Positions 35,901-47,570 of a stretch of DNA of 64,000 nt are shown here, in pieces. The position numbers were made by a program, and so were the translations under genes. Position 1 is the first letter of the stretch, and each line of letters starts with the position of its first letter. This stretch comes from Urophycis tenuis. Lineage: Eukaryota; Chordata; Actinopteri; Gadiformes; Phycidae. The stretch lies in assembly GCA_036785325.1 (NCBI GenBank), contig JAXIVH010000007.1, positions 10,136,660 to 10,200,659 on the forward strand, written 5' to 3'. Under the pieces are notes generated by a model. It was not told the origin of the DNA. It worked only from the letters and a program-made list of their open reading frames with translations, and did no database searches.

Positions 35901-38900
35901 ACTTTCAAGCAGTCTTGTGGCGAACACTCAATATAAATCCTCCTCCAAAACTGAACCCTGAAGAATATGGATGGAAAAAAGACATAAGCAATAAGCTACT
36001 GAGCCCAACGAGTCTACCAGAAAATGTCAAACTTGCACCAGACTATATATTTTGGAGATGATCAGATGTGGCTGTAAGAGTGAAACCCCTTGTAGCTCTA
36101 ACAGATGCAGTTGCCAGATGAATGGTGTGCCGCATACATGATTGCCAAAGACATGTGCCCTATCAGCACCATTAGCGACCCGGCGTTCAATAAACTGATA
36201 AACACATTGGACAAGCGGTATGTGTTACCACCACGTCACCATTTCGGTAGAATTGCGCTGCCTGCCCTTTATGATGAATGTCGCGGAAAAGTTGCAAGAG
36301 AAGTGTCAACAGCATTATATTTTGCCACCACAACGGACCTATGTTTGAGTCGCACCATCAAAAACATTTTTAGATATTTTTTTTTTAAATCAATGAATAA
36401 TCGTCTTTAATAATCACAATTACAATATCAATCAAAATAATCGTGATTATCATTTTTGACATAATCGAGCAGCCCTAAACTGCTCCTTCCCTGGCCTGCG
36501 CTGCTGTCTGTCTCTCTGATCACTGAGGGGAGGGGCTGCTCTGCACACAGCGCACATGGGGGAGGGGCGATTAATCGGCTATCGGCTTTTTTCTGCTCCA
36601 AACTATCGTTATTATATCGGCCTTTAAAAATTCACTATCGGTCGACCTCTATCTGAAATACATAAATTTGTTAATTGACATAGAAAAGGGTTACATTTTC
36701 CAAATTGTAAAGTACTGTCTGAATAACTATCACACAGAAAACTGTTTTAGTACATTTTATTTGAGTTGATTTGCATTTGATATGAGTACTCACCTTGAAA
36801 TGAGAGGTATTTCCTATTTTTTCATGATTTTGATGATATTTCATGATAGTTATGGGTGTGAACAGCCCTCACTCTGAGAACAAAATCTCCACTTCAGGAG
36901 CATCTACATATACCAAACTTTCCAGTCTTATACCTAACCATATTTAGAAGGTTTTTACTGAGGGATTTGTTAATATATTATTCTTAGCTTGATTTCTATG
37001 ACATTTCATTCCTAAAAACATGGCGAAAATTGTTTTTTTTTAAAGGCTATTGGCAGTATTTTCTGATTTAGGCCTACTGAATAACTAAATGAGAGATCCA
37101 GAATTCCCTGTGTAAAATACCTTTCATCTAATATGTCAACAAAATAAAAAAAAATGAAACTGGCTTTATCCAATGTTCAGATTTTACTTTTGAAAGTTTA
37201 TGCAAATCAGCGCATATTTAATTACATCATGCCTAATTTGCATATCCAAACACAAAATTACAGAAAACTTATAATACATTTATTTTTCATATAATAATAA
37301 TAATAATAATAATTCATTGAATTTGTATAGCGCTTTTCAAAAACCCAAAGACGCTTACAAGTGTACATACAGAGGGGGGGGGGGGGGGGGGACAACAAGA
37401 CAACGAGCAGGGTGGTGGGGTGGAAGACAAGAAACTGGTTATGGTTATGGATAGGGGAGGTCAAAAGCTTGGGAGAAGAGGTAGGTTTTCAGACGGGACT
37501 TGAATGTGGAGAGTGAGGGTGAGTCGCGGACAGGTTGGGGGAGAGAGTTCCAGAGTCGGGGTGCAGTTCGGGAGAAGGCTCTGTCGCCGAAGGATTTGAG
37601 CTTGGATGGTGGTACTGTCAGTGAGAGAGTGGAGGAGGATCGGAGGGCACGGGTGGGGCGGTGGGGGATGAGGAGGTCAGACAGGTAGGGGGGAGCCAGG
37701 TGGTGGAGGGCCTTGAAGGTGAGGAGGAGAATCTTGAAGTTGATGCGCTGTTTGATGGGGAGCCAGTGGAGAGAGTGGAGAACAGGAGTGATGTGTTGGC
37801 GGGACCGGGTGTGGGTAAGGAGGCGGGCAGCAGAGTTTTGGACCAGTTGGAGTTTATGGAGGGAACGTGAAGAGATGCCGGTGAGGAGGGAGTTGCAGTA
37901 GTCGAGACGGGAAGAGATGAAGGCGTGAATGAGGGATTCGGCAGCAGGGGGAGAGAGGCAGTGTCGGATTTTGGCGATGCGGCGGAGGTGGAAGTAGGAG
38001 GTCTTGACAGTGGAGCGGACATGAGGATCAAAGGAGAGGGTGGGGTCCAGGATAACACCAAGATTGCGTGCCAGGGGGGAGGGAGTGATGGTCGAGGTGT
38101 CGATGACAAGTGAGATGGGTCCAGTGTTTTTGAGGGTGGATTTGGTGCCTATGAGGAGGAGCTCAGTTTTGTCACTGTTGAGTTTGAGAAAGTTGTGTGC
38201 CAGCCAGGATTTTATTGTCGAGATGCAGGTTTCGATGTGGGTGAGGGGAGGGTTTTGGGTGGGTTTGGTGCTAATGTAGATCTGGGTGTCGTCGGCGTAG
38301 CAGTGGAAGTCCAGGTTGAGTTTGCGGATGATGTGACCAAGGGGGAAAAGGTAGCAGATGAAGAGGAGGGGTCCGAGGACTGAGCCTTGAGGGACCCCCT
38401 GCGTGACTGGAGAGAGGGAGGAAGTGTGGCCGGTGAGGGAAACGAACTGTCGCCTGTTGGTGAGGTAGGAGGTGAGCCAGTCGTGTGCGGTGCCCTCAAC
38501 ACCGAGATGGCGCAGCCTTTGAAGGAGGATGATCTATTACATACATACATATACATATTGATCTAAGTAATCAACTGGTGAAGTTTCATAGTGATATCTA
38601 CTTGTTAATTTTTTTTACCCTATTCACCTGTAGTATCTCGCCTTATATTCAGGACATTGAACAAGAAAGGCTCAATATTGAGAGTTGCCCAAGGGATATC
38701 ACCGGGCACCCTCTCTAATCTTATTGAGTTACCCCTTGGCAACAAGATACAGCACAAAAAAAAACTTTAACCGACAAAACCAGGTTCACCTAAATTATGG
38801 CATTTGGCTGCCGGACTATAATATTGATTAGTTCAAATTTCTTAAGTTTTTAACGTTTTTGCTGTTCATTGTTTTTTTTGTTTTTTTTTTAAGTTGAAAG

Positions 38901-39507
38901 ATGTGGACAAGCGCCGTGGGTCCCAAACGCAGCAGTGGAAGTGTTCGCCTGGAGCATCTTGTACAAGTGCCACAGAGGCTACAGACTGGCGAACCACATG
39001 CTGTCTCGGGCATACTGTTTCTCGGACGGGTTGTGGTCCCGTCCGCTGCCACAATGCACAGGTTCGCATCAAACCGCCTCGTTAGCACAAAGCCTTTTTC
39101 GAAGAGGTGCAACAGATGAAGAGAGCACATATTTTGAGGACTTAATTTGAGGCTTCGAACATGAATTGAGGCGAAACGTGAACGTTACTTTGCACGTTGC
39201 GTGATTGATGACGTTGTAAATGACCTCCTCCAGTCTATAGACTTATTTCTTCAAGAAAGCTTATGGACTGACTCACTGATATTTTTCATTTTTCAATTTT
39301 ATTTTAATTTTTATGAGATTTTTGCATCCTTGTGAAGTGACCTTGGGTGTTTTGAAAGGCGCTTTAAATAAAATGTATTATTATTATTAATATTATTATA
39401 GACCTCTTTTAGAAATGATATCCATCCATAAAATAATCTACACATTGTGTTCTTGTCCCCATTTAGAATGCCGTTGGGTAAGTTTTAACCTTTTCAACAT
39501 AGCCTAA
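32977..39507 (+). CDS. Short sushi/CCP-domain secreted protein, complement factor H / F13B family, copy A
   Basis: Likely a secreted plasma protein with complement-regulatory or related role (family inference). Exons: 32977-33046, 33239-33418, 33527-33703, 34006-34173, 34342-34374, 34723-34752, 38894-39061, 39467-39507, all phase 1 at borders, giving 867 bases, 288 residues. Residues 1-23 are a signal peptide (LAVVVLMWFGVAV). Sushi 1 (GLCPDAILENGYSL ... PKC), sushi 2 (RCIAPVIANGAIV ... PKC) and sushi 3 (GCGPIPEIPNGEG ... PFC) each have the Cys-Cys-Cys-Trp-Cys pattern. Two tiny exons make a Thr/Ser/Pro linker. Sushi 4 (RCGQAPWVPNAAV ... PQC) precedes a short tail ECRWVSFNLFNIA. AATAAA follows at 39565. 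Position next to zbtb41 in the same direction fits F13B; short length fits fish cfh-like genes. The intron before sushi 4 holds a 3.6 kb transposon. Confidence 0.8.
35780..36120 (+). pseudogene. Transposon-associated ORF with Cys-rich end, one frameshift
   Basis: The frame from 35780 encodes MSHTRLVVWGAKNGK, LPPTTDAFIENVKRAHFQ, LNPEEYGW and LAPDYI, then meets a stop at 36059. Shifting one base near 36048 continues as ILEMIRCGCKSETPCSSN followed by RCSC. I recognise this as a recurrent metazoan transposon-linked ORF type but do not know its function. It lies in the centre of the inverted-repeat element and may be its own gene. A hAT fragment follows at once. Confidence 0.6.
36121..36478 (+). 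mobile_element. hAT (ZBED1-like) transposase fragment, nested
   Basis: The frame encodes AAYMIAKDMCPISTIS, KLINTLDKRYVLPPR and STALYFATTTDL, typical of the N-terminal part of ZBED1-type hAT transposases. It then runs into AT-rich DNA ending TCGAGCAGCCCTAAA, which resembles a hAT terminus. The catalytic core is missing. Another short piece with ATCGGCTATCGGC ... GGTCGACCTCT (36570-36652) looks like a second hAT derivative. Confidence 0.6.
37289..38551 (-). mobile_element. 5'-truncated L2-type LINE with open reverse-transcriptase frame
   Basis: On the minus strand a single open frame of about 350 codons runs from about 38520 to a TAA at 37447-37445. It holds GVPQGSVLGPLLF, the catalytic YADD motif (HCYADDTQIY), and the C-terminal SRLDYCNSLL and RLWNSLPQPVRD. 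The 3' end has AAGCGCTATACAAATTC and an (ATT)n tail at 37289-37312. The 5' half, with endonuclease, is absent. It interrupts the right arm of the inverted-repeat transposon. Confidence 0.85.
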
Positions 39508-40873
39508 CCAGCAACATGTTTAATTGTAATTCCATCTGCATTTTATGTTAACTAATACTTACAAATAAAATGTATTATTATTAATCGAATTATAGGATCA
39601 CAATGTATAATTTTTCTGTACCCGCCTTTCAATTGAAATGTTTTTTTTTGGGTGCAAATATGCAACCTATTCTAATCTTAAGCAACATGTAGACATGCTA
39701 GAACATCTTCAGAACGAGAACTCACTAATATCTGTTCTTTTCAAAGTGCTATTGAGGACGGGGAGAAGCTGTGGGCGGGCCTCCACTTGAATGTCTTCAC
39801 AAGGATTTGGTTTTCTTGCCATAATGGTGGTCTTCACACACTAAGAGTAAAATAAAAATTTGTTTCTGTCCACTCACCCAAAACATTGACATTATTTGCA
39901 CAATGGCTTCATTGTCAATGTTTGGAAACATGGTTAAGGTCCAAACATGACAGGTCTTCCTGAATTCCTTTATACTGAAACATTTCATTGTCATTTTTTT
40001 TTTAAAATGTGATCATTAAAATGTAGCCAATGCATTTAATCACAATGTGAGAAACATTCTTTTTTTTTTCTTCTTTTTAAAAAAATATTTAATATATCTG
40101 TATTAACTGAATACAAACTGATGTAGGTAGGGACAACTGTGATTAAAAAAAAAAAAAATCATGCCAAAGACGTTGACTTTCCTGTAGAACAAAGTAGCCA
40201 GCCGTTCTGCACTTTGTCCTGAACACCATCCAGAGCGCTTCACCTAGTGATTGAAATGCACTTTTCTTCTTTTTCTTTTTTTTAAACCTTTTTTTAGCCA
40301 CACAACTCCATTTATCAGCCTTTATTGTCCATTTTTTTTTTGTTTTTTTTGCGGTCATCATGACCGTCCACCTCCACCAAAACGCTGTGGTGACATCACA
40401 AGGCCCGGGGGCGGAGCCAGGACCGCCGCCGCCGTCCCCGGGGCCGGCCCGACGCGGCCGGCCCGACGCGGCCGCACCTCAGCCCCCGACGTCGAGCATC
40501 AAGAGAACAAAAATAATGGTTGCTCAAAGACCTTTGGCTCTGAGAATTATAATTACATTCTAACTACCTACCCCCCCGCATGGTATAAATCCTTAATGTG
40601 TATAAAGACCATCTCCATTCACTACATCCGCCGCCCCCCCCCCCAAAACAAATACCACACCCAAGACCCAACGCCTTTCCTGGGATGATTCACAAGGGCA
40701 GGGCGTCACTGTGGTTCCAAATCCCTCCGTCAGTCAGTCCATCTCGTGTCCGTCTCCACATGTCGGGAGAGGGAGGAGGGAGGGGGGAGGGGGGGGGAGG
40801 AAAACTATAACTGCATTCATAAAAAGAATAAAAGATAAATCTACATTTCTGTGGTCCCTCCCTAATACCCCCT
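39508..40873. other. Downstream region of copy A: 3' UTR and a duplicated piece of cdc73 3' UTR
   Basis: Closely matches 56759-58100. The right part (about 40250-40870) corresponds to the 3' UTR of cdc73 in unit 2 but is disconnected from any cdc73 coding exon here. No ORF in this stretch is convincing. Poly-T runs are common. Confidence 0.7.
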
Positions 40874-40879
40874 AATACC

Positions 40880-42803
40880 ACCCTGAGAATGGGTGGGGGT
40901 TGGTGTCAATGTCCAATGTTTGTGCGGGCAGAGGGCAGAGAAAGAAGGGGGGTCAGTGCTGAGTGGGAGTTCAGCATCCTGACCGCCTGGTGGATAAAGC
41001 TGTCCTTCAGTCTGCTGATCCTTGCCTTGAGACTCCTCATCCTCCTCCCAGAGGACAGGAGGTTGAAGAGACAGTGAGAGGGGTGGGTGGAGTCACCCGC
41101 AATGCTGAGTGCTTTGCGGGACAGGCGTGTATTGTAGATGTCCTGGAGGGAGGGGAGGGTCTTCTCAGCTGCTCTCACTATGCGCTGCAGGTTCTTCCTA
41201 CAGGATGCAGTGCAGCCGCCGTACCACACAGTGATGCAGCTGGTCAGGATGCTCTCAGTGGTTCCCCGGTAGAAGGAGCACATGATGGGGGCAGGTGCTC
41301 TCGCTCTCCGAAGTTTGCGGAGAAAGTAGAGGCGCTGCTGAGCTTTGCCGACCAGTGATGTGGTGTTGCAGTTCCAGGAGAGGTCCTCAGTGAGATGCAC
41401 CCCCAGGAACTTGGTGCTGCTCGCTCTCTCCACAGCAGTACCGTCGATGGTCAGTGGGGGGTGCTGGGTGGAGGCTCTACGGAAGTCGACAACAATCTCC
41501 TTCGTCTTCTGCACGTTGAGAGAGAGATTGTTGTCTCTGCACCACACGGCCAGCTGGCTCACCTCTTCCCTGTAGTTTGACTCATCGTTGTGGTTGATGA
41601 GCCCCACCACAGTCGTGTCGTCCGCAAACTTGACAAAGAGGTTGTTATTGAAAGATGGAGTGCAGTCATGGGTCAGCAGGGCGAAGAGAAGGGGGCTCAG
41701 CACGCATCCTTGGGGGGCCCCTGTGTTCAGCATGATTGTGCTGGATGCGTTCCTGCCGACCCTGACTGCCTGCGGTCTTCCGGTCAGGAAGTCCAACCAC
41801 CAGTTACACAGTGAGGTCTGTAGTCCTAGACAGTCCAGCTTCCTGATCAGCGGCTGAGGGATGAACGTGTTGAAGGCTGAACTAAAGTCAAGGAACAGCA
41901 TCCTCACATACGAGTCCTTGGTCTCCAGGTGGGTGAGGGCTGAGTAGGGGACGGTGGAGATTGCATCATCGGTCGACCTGTTGGCCCGATATGCAAACTG
42001 GTATGGGTCCAGTGAAGGGGGGAGGATGGATTTGATGTGCTGCAGGACCAGCCGCTCGAAGCACTTCATGATGATGGGGGTCAGTGCAACGGGGCGGTAG
42101 TCATTGAAGCAGGATGGAGAGGCCTTCTTCGGTACCGGGATGATGGTGGTGCTCTTGAAGCAAGTGGGGACAACAGCTTGGAGGTGTTGAACATGTCGGT
42201 GAGGACATCTGTGAGCTCCTCTGCACATTCCTTCAGCACACGACCCGGAATGTTGTCAGGCCCTGCAGCCTTGCGAGTGTTGATCCTGGAGAGGGATCTC
42301 CTCACACTGGCTGGAGAGAGGCACAACACCTGGTCATCTGCAGGGGGTGGTGACTTCTGTGCAGGGGTGCTGTTGTCTGCGTCAAACCGTCCGAAGAAGT
42401 TATTTAGATTGTTCAGCAGAGTGATGTCACTGTCACAGGTCTGTGGTCGGGGTTTATAGTCCGTGATGGTCTGTATCCCCTGCCACAGGCCCCTAGTGTC
42501 TCTGCTGTCACTGAAGTGTTCGGATATCCTGGTACTGTACTGCTTCTTAGCTTGCTTGATGCCCCGGATCAGGTTGGCTCTCGCTGATCTCAGGCCAGCC
42601 TCATCACCTGCTCTAAAGGCAGCATCCCGGGCTCTCAGTAAACCACGGACTTCCCCCGTCAGCCATGGTTTCTGGTTGGCCCGTACTGTGATGGTCTTGG
42701 TGTCTGTGACATCATCAATGCATTTGCTGATGTAGGCAGTAACAGTGTCCGAATACTCCTGGATATTGGTATGTTGGTTGTAGGTGGCTGCCTGCTTAAA
42801 CAT
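40880..42803 (-). mobile_element. Non-LTR retrotransposon, 3' part, reverse transcriptase with frameshift
   Basis: The minus-strand frame 42803-42081 encodes the upstream RT region (AAGPDNIPGRVLKECAEEL). The frame 42228-40906 encodes NDYRPVALTPIIMKCFERL, QGCVLSPLLF and the catalytic FADDTTVVGL, then a C-terminal region with TIDGTAVERASSTKFLGVHL. The frames join near 42175, where a base or more is missing, so the element is dead. The endonuclease end is missing. It abuts an LTR-element gag fragment at 42815. Confidence 0.85.
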
Positions 42804-42815
42804 GGCCCATGTTTA

Positions 42816-43990
42816 AGCAGACACTTCACGAGAAGGATTGTCAAGAGTCTTTCCCTGTCTCTTTAATCCATCTACAGCAGTGTCAATGGCTTTGTTAAGC
42901 CGAATCCAATAGTCAACAGCAGTCTCAGTGGGCCGCGGCTTTGTGTCATAAAAGTCCGCAAGAGGGATAAAAGAGGTCACAGAGTCACTGAAGTGCTGCC
43001 TAAGTATGTCAAACACAGGTTGAGGGCCTGACTTTAAGTCTAAGAAGGACTGCGAAGCCCAATGGTCACCACATCACGTGCCCTCCCCCTTAGCTTGCCC
43101 AAGACTCCATCTGCCTGGTCACAAAGCTCAATGCCCCTCCTACACTGGTAAAGCCTCACACCTTCCTCCCACTCAGAGATTGAAATCCTATCAGTGTTAT
43201 CTCCCCTGAAAGGATGTGGCTCGTAACTATCATGGTTAATTGTCAAGTTAACCTTAGAAAAATCTGCTGTGGTTGACTGAGTCATGTTAGCTTCTTTAGC
43301 TGGAATGGACTTAAGACATGAAACAATGTTCTCACTTATGCTGGTCCCTATCTGTTTCACCAGCTCACTGAGAACATGGACATCTTGATCAGAAAGTGCA
43401 GACTCACCATCCACCCCAGCATCTGCAGCGGCACATGCACTATCCCTCTCAGGACGGCTGTGAGGAGTAGATGTAACATGTCTGTCTTCACTAAGCCCAA
43501 CCAGAGTAGGAAACTGACTGAACCACATTTTAGAACCCCTACCAACACTTGACACATTAGGTTCATCCATTGTCATAGAGAAAAAAAGAAACAAACAGAA
43601 AACATAAAAATATACAGCAAATAGTACGTTACCCTATGCAGTTTTTTTTTTCCGACAGTTATCCCAAATGGAGAAAAAAAAACTTGATGGATTCATACAG
43701 CAAAACACATCAATATATCAATAGCATGTCCAATATCACCATCAAACACCCGGACTCACGATAGCAAGGGAGTGAACAAAGCACCGATGAAGCAGCCACG
43801 CGAACAGTCGATCCCGCGGGGCCACCACGGCGACGAACAGACCACGCACCCTGGTAGTTTTTATCTGGGTCACGGCACCATTGTAGTGGCTTTGTACTCT
43901 CTCTCGTTGCGTTGTGTATTTCACTGAAGAAGACCGTCACTTTTGGCACACTTGCCGTTTATTGCAAACATCTGGCAGAAGGGTTAACAC
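42816..43990 (-). mobile_element. LTR retrotransposon 5' part: leader, primer-binding site and gag fragment
   Basis: On the minus strand a gag-like frame runs from about 43570 (MDEPNVSSVGRG) through HPFRGDNTDRISISEWEEG and GKLRGRARDVVTIGLRS to about 43040. It continues in another frame as PVFDILRQHFSDSVTSF and KPRPTETAVDYWIRLNKA to 42816. TGGTGCCGTGACCC at 43880-43867 matches the primer-binding-site type common in such elements. The pol region is absent; a LINE fragment joins directly. It is a gag of Gypsy or BEL type (not decided). Confidence 0.7.
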
Positions 43991-44095
43991 ACAGTCAGTG
44001 CCGTTTTCCCCTCACACACACAGATACGTCTGCAATGTAAAATGAAAAGCAAGTGCATGTTAGCTAACCATAAAGTGAAGAATCATCTTCACTTT

Positions 44096-44701
44096 AAAGG
44101 CTGGGTTATGCTTAGTTTATACTTCCGCGTCGACGCGACGCGTTGGGACGGCGGACCCACGGCGGACCCTTTGCGGACCCTTTACGTCCTCGACGTGCAC
44201 CTCCCCAAATCCTAGACGCGCGTCGAGGCGACGCCGTCCCAACGCGTTGGCTTTGGCTGTGATTGGTCCGCGAACTACATTTGCTGGAGATCGCTTTTCA
44301 GGTTTCCACACGTAAACACCGCCACGGTGTAAACACAGCCTTGATAAATGCTTCGACTGATTGGCGACAACATATATATATCCGACCGTATGTAATGACC
44401 ATTCTGGTCATTACGGATTACTAGCGAGTTAAAAAAAAGTTTACAGAAATGAAGGCAAAAGTTTTATATATGTATATGTTAATATATATAGGCCTACATG
44501 CCTTCATTTCATTTCGGTAAACTTTTTTTAACTAGTAATCGGTATGTAATGACCGGTGTGGCAACAAATTGCATTTCGAGACGTAAACCCCACGCAATCC
44601 CTCCGTTGAAGTATCACGGTCTCATGACGGCGTCCGAGCAACGGCGTGGCCATTGCGTGATCACGACGCGATCCCTACGCAGAAGCATAAACCAGCCTTA
44701 A
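44096..44701 (+). mobile_element. MITE family 1, copy 3
   Basis: It begins AAGGCTGGGTTATGCTTAG and ends GAAGCATAAACCAGCCTTA. It is followed within ten bases by the truncated right end of another family-1 copy (44711-44815), which is the left edge of segmental duplication unit 2. The centre contains a partial internal duplication with TA repeats. Confidence 0.85.
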
Positions 44702-44857
44702 CTCCGTTACACACATCAGGCCCTTGCGGTGGACGCAAGGGGGACGTAAAGGGTCCGTCACCCCCCCAACGTTGCGTCAACGCGGAAGCATAAATGAAGC
44801 ATAACCCGGCATTAATCCTGGGCCGGTGGGACACCCGTGTGCTGTCGTGTCTTCCAG

Positions 44858-45978
44858 GTACAAGACTGCAGTGCATGAGTGTGAGGTCTGCAAGAAGGAG
44901 TTCAAGGGGAAGTCCAGCCTGGAGATGCACTTCAGGACTCACTCTGGTGAGAGCACTGCTTCCCTCTACTTGTGTGTCGCGTGTTGCAGGAAAAACGTGG
45001 ACATACAAATCCATCCATTGTACTCATATGCATTGGGTAGTTCATTAAGACCATCTGTATTGGTAGTGAGTTAAGTCTGTTTTTTCATGTCTTCCTCCTG
45101 TGTCGCTAAGTGTCTTTAGCCCTACATTTACATTTAGGGCATTCAGCAGAAGAAGGTGAAAAACTTCATTGCTGTTAATGCATTAAGAAAGTCACCAGAG
45201 GAAGTTTCAAGCATTTCAATTGCTAGGTGAGCCATAGTGTACAGTTGGACGAGAAGCTGTCTGTGGTTGACGTCCTCCTGTCTGTCTCCTGGCGTGTCGT
45301 GGGACAGGTGAGAAGCCCTACTGGTGCTCCGAGTGCAACCAGAGCTTTCACATCAAGAAGACCCTGACGAAGCACATGGTGATCCACTCTGACGCCCGTC
45401 CCTTTAACTGCCCGCACTGCAGCGCCACCTTTAAGAGGAAGGACAAACTCAAGTACCACGTGGACCACGTGCACGGCGCCAAGTTCCCTGAGCAGCCGGC
45501 CGTGGCAGCGGCGGCAGCGGCGCTCGGCGTGGACAAGATGGCCGCCCTCCCGCCATACGAGGAGACGCAGAAGGGCTACCGCTGCGCCGAGCCCGGCAAG
45601 CCGCCGCCGCACATCAAGCCGGTCGGCGGCGGCGGCGGCGGCAGCGCTCCGGCCGCGCTGGTCCCCGTCCCCATGGCGGCGGACTCGGCAGCCAGGCAGC
45701 AGAGCGGCGTGTTGAGCGGCGGCAGCGGAGACCACCAGAGCCCGCTGTCCTCCCAGCCGCCGCCGCCGCACGGCGTGCTCCCCCTGCACGCCGTGGGCCA
45801 GCAGCCGGCCGCAGCCTACCAGGCCTTCATGGAGAAGTACGCCCTCACCCCGCAGCCCGCCACCGTGCTCCACGCCGTGCGCTCCCACCACATGCTGGAC
45901 CCCCAGGGCGAGCAGTCCTACCTGGGGACCCTGCTGGGGCTGGACTCGGTGGCCCCCGGCCCGGACCACGCCCACTGA
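44858..45978 (+). pseudogene. zbtb41: Partial duplicate of zbtb41 (exons 9 and 10 only)
   Basis: The exons 44858-44946 and 45308-45978 correspond to 30759-30847 and 31209-31900. Both keep an open frame, splice sites and the stop codon. Differences include an Arg to His change in the finger CSECNQSFHIKK and in-frame deletions of a few codons in the Pro/Ala region. There is no BTB domain, upstream finger or promoter, so it is probably a silent fragment. The absence of any frame-breaking change implies that it is recent or constrained. Confidence 0.8.
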
Positions 45979-47569
45979 CCAGGACCACTTTGGACCGTCG
46001 GACGGTCACGTGACCTGGCGTCGACTCGTCTGCCCGGCCACGGTGAAATACTTGGTTCTGATTGGTGGATAACGCTTCCGTGGGCGTGCATTGCGTTTCC
46101 ACGGGGACAGGTCTTGCCTTTTTGCCAAAATGGCAGAAACGAGAAACGAAATGTCAGTTTGTTTTCAATGTACCATTTGCTACTCAGTTCTTTAGTTCTT
46201 TAGCTTCTGTCGTGCCCCGGTGGAGAGAAGGAGGCCAGGAGGAGACGTTTCAGACATTGGGAATGGAGGAAAGAGGGGTTTGGTTGGGTAGTCTAACCCC
46301 AAAAGGCAAATATTAGTGAATGTCTTGGCCGTTGTTTTGCTGACACTGTTTGCTTGCTCAGCCAAACCTTTGCACACTGGTTTCACAACAGTTTACAGAA
46401 AGTCATGTTGAGTGAGCCAATGTCTCATCGATGGCCAACGCGCAACATCACTGTTTGGAGAAAACAACAACAGAAACGTGTTATTTACTTGCGTGAGTGG
46501 CATTTCTTAAGGATGCCCGATGGACTCTGTCTCTGAGCAGGTGTTGGTGCCTGCCTCACACATCTGGCTCCTCTGTCGGTCACCCTGCTCTCTCCCCCTG
46601 CAGCCTCCCCAGCCCTCCTTTGGTTCGCCCCTTGAGGGCGTGACTGAGGGCGGCCATTAGAAAGATCTCTCTGCCTTCTGGCTGCCAGATCAGTGTTTAT
46701 GGCCCTCCTGTGTTTACCAGCTGATAAGAGACTTTAGCTTTCGGAAACCTGAACAATGATTAACTGCCGTCGTTCTATAACGGGCCCTGCAGCTGGACAC
46801 ATCTGCAGTGGGCTCGCCGAATGGAAACCAAAATGAGCTTGAGGGAGTTAGCCGTGGTTGTCCTGATGTGGTTTGGCGTGGCTGTGAACGGTAGGACCGC
46901 TTCATTTCATTTCACTTCAAGTCACCGTGGTGTGCTGTTGTTTTCAATGACACAACGGCACACCACAATGATTGTGATGGAACATGTCAAACTATTCTCC
47001 AACACAAACCAAATGGGTAACGTTATGTTCCTGTGTTTGTTTGCTGTCTTCCTGTTTTTTTTTTTTAGCCATACCTGCCAGAGGTCTTTGCCCGGATGCC
47101 ATTCTGGAGAATGGTTAAGGTCTCCCTGATGCGAGGAATGAGCGTCTGTTTTATACCTGTGAAAGAGAATATAAGACTGATCAGGGCGACAGGTGGGCCA
47201 TTAGCACATGTATATTTGGGGAATGGACCCCGCAGCCAAAGTGTATCGGTACGTCTGTCTGGTGTCGGCCGCAGAGAGTCTCGCTTCAACGCTTGACGCA
47301 ACATGCTGACAGATATCTCGTGGCCCCGTGAGAGTGAATCCCCCTGCTTCGTTTAAAGGAATCAACCGTTGCATCGCCCCGGTCATCGCCAACGGTGCGA
47401 TCGTCCACCCAGCGAAACCCCACTACGCACCGGGGAAAAGCCTTGTGATCCGCTGTGCCGCAGGATACCTTCTGAGTGGAGTCGGTAATACGGTCTGTCG
47501 GGATGGAAGCTGGCAGTCACAGCCCAAATGTGAAAGTAAGTCATATGATCATCTTGCACAAAAATAGAA

Positions 47570-47570
<1 letters not shown>

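Larger units (their letters stand above)
35230..38820. mobile_element. Long-inverted-repeat (foldback) DNA transposon inserted in copy A
   Basis: The duplicate locus at 56050-56065 lacks this stretch, so it is a clean insertion. The left arm (35230-35755) and right arm (36985-37288 plus 38552-38820) are inverted copies over about 500 bases; the outer part includes ACCTGGTTTTGTCGGTTAAAG and its complement. Arm ends read ATAGTGCAGCAGCCA and TATAGTCCGGCAGCCA. A LINE fragment interrupts the right arm, and hAT pieces lie in the centre. The target appears to be TA. Superfamily not recognised. Confidence 0.8.
30611..40873. repeat. Segmental duplication, unit 1
   Basis: Runs from inside a MITE through zbtb41 exons 9-10, the sushi gene copy A, and part of the cdc73 3' UTR. 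It is nearly identical to 44711-58105, apart from the 3.6 kb insertion at 35230-38820 here and the internal duplication plus LINE in unit 2. The right end is at the text CCCTCCCTAATACCCC, after which unit 2 continues into cdc73 and unit 1 does not. Confidence 0.85.

Noticed and set aside
37618..38109. Ser/Pro-rich minus-strand ORF of 163 codons
   Set aside because: It is in the wrong frame relative to the clear L2 reverse-transcriptase frame on the same strand.
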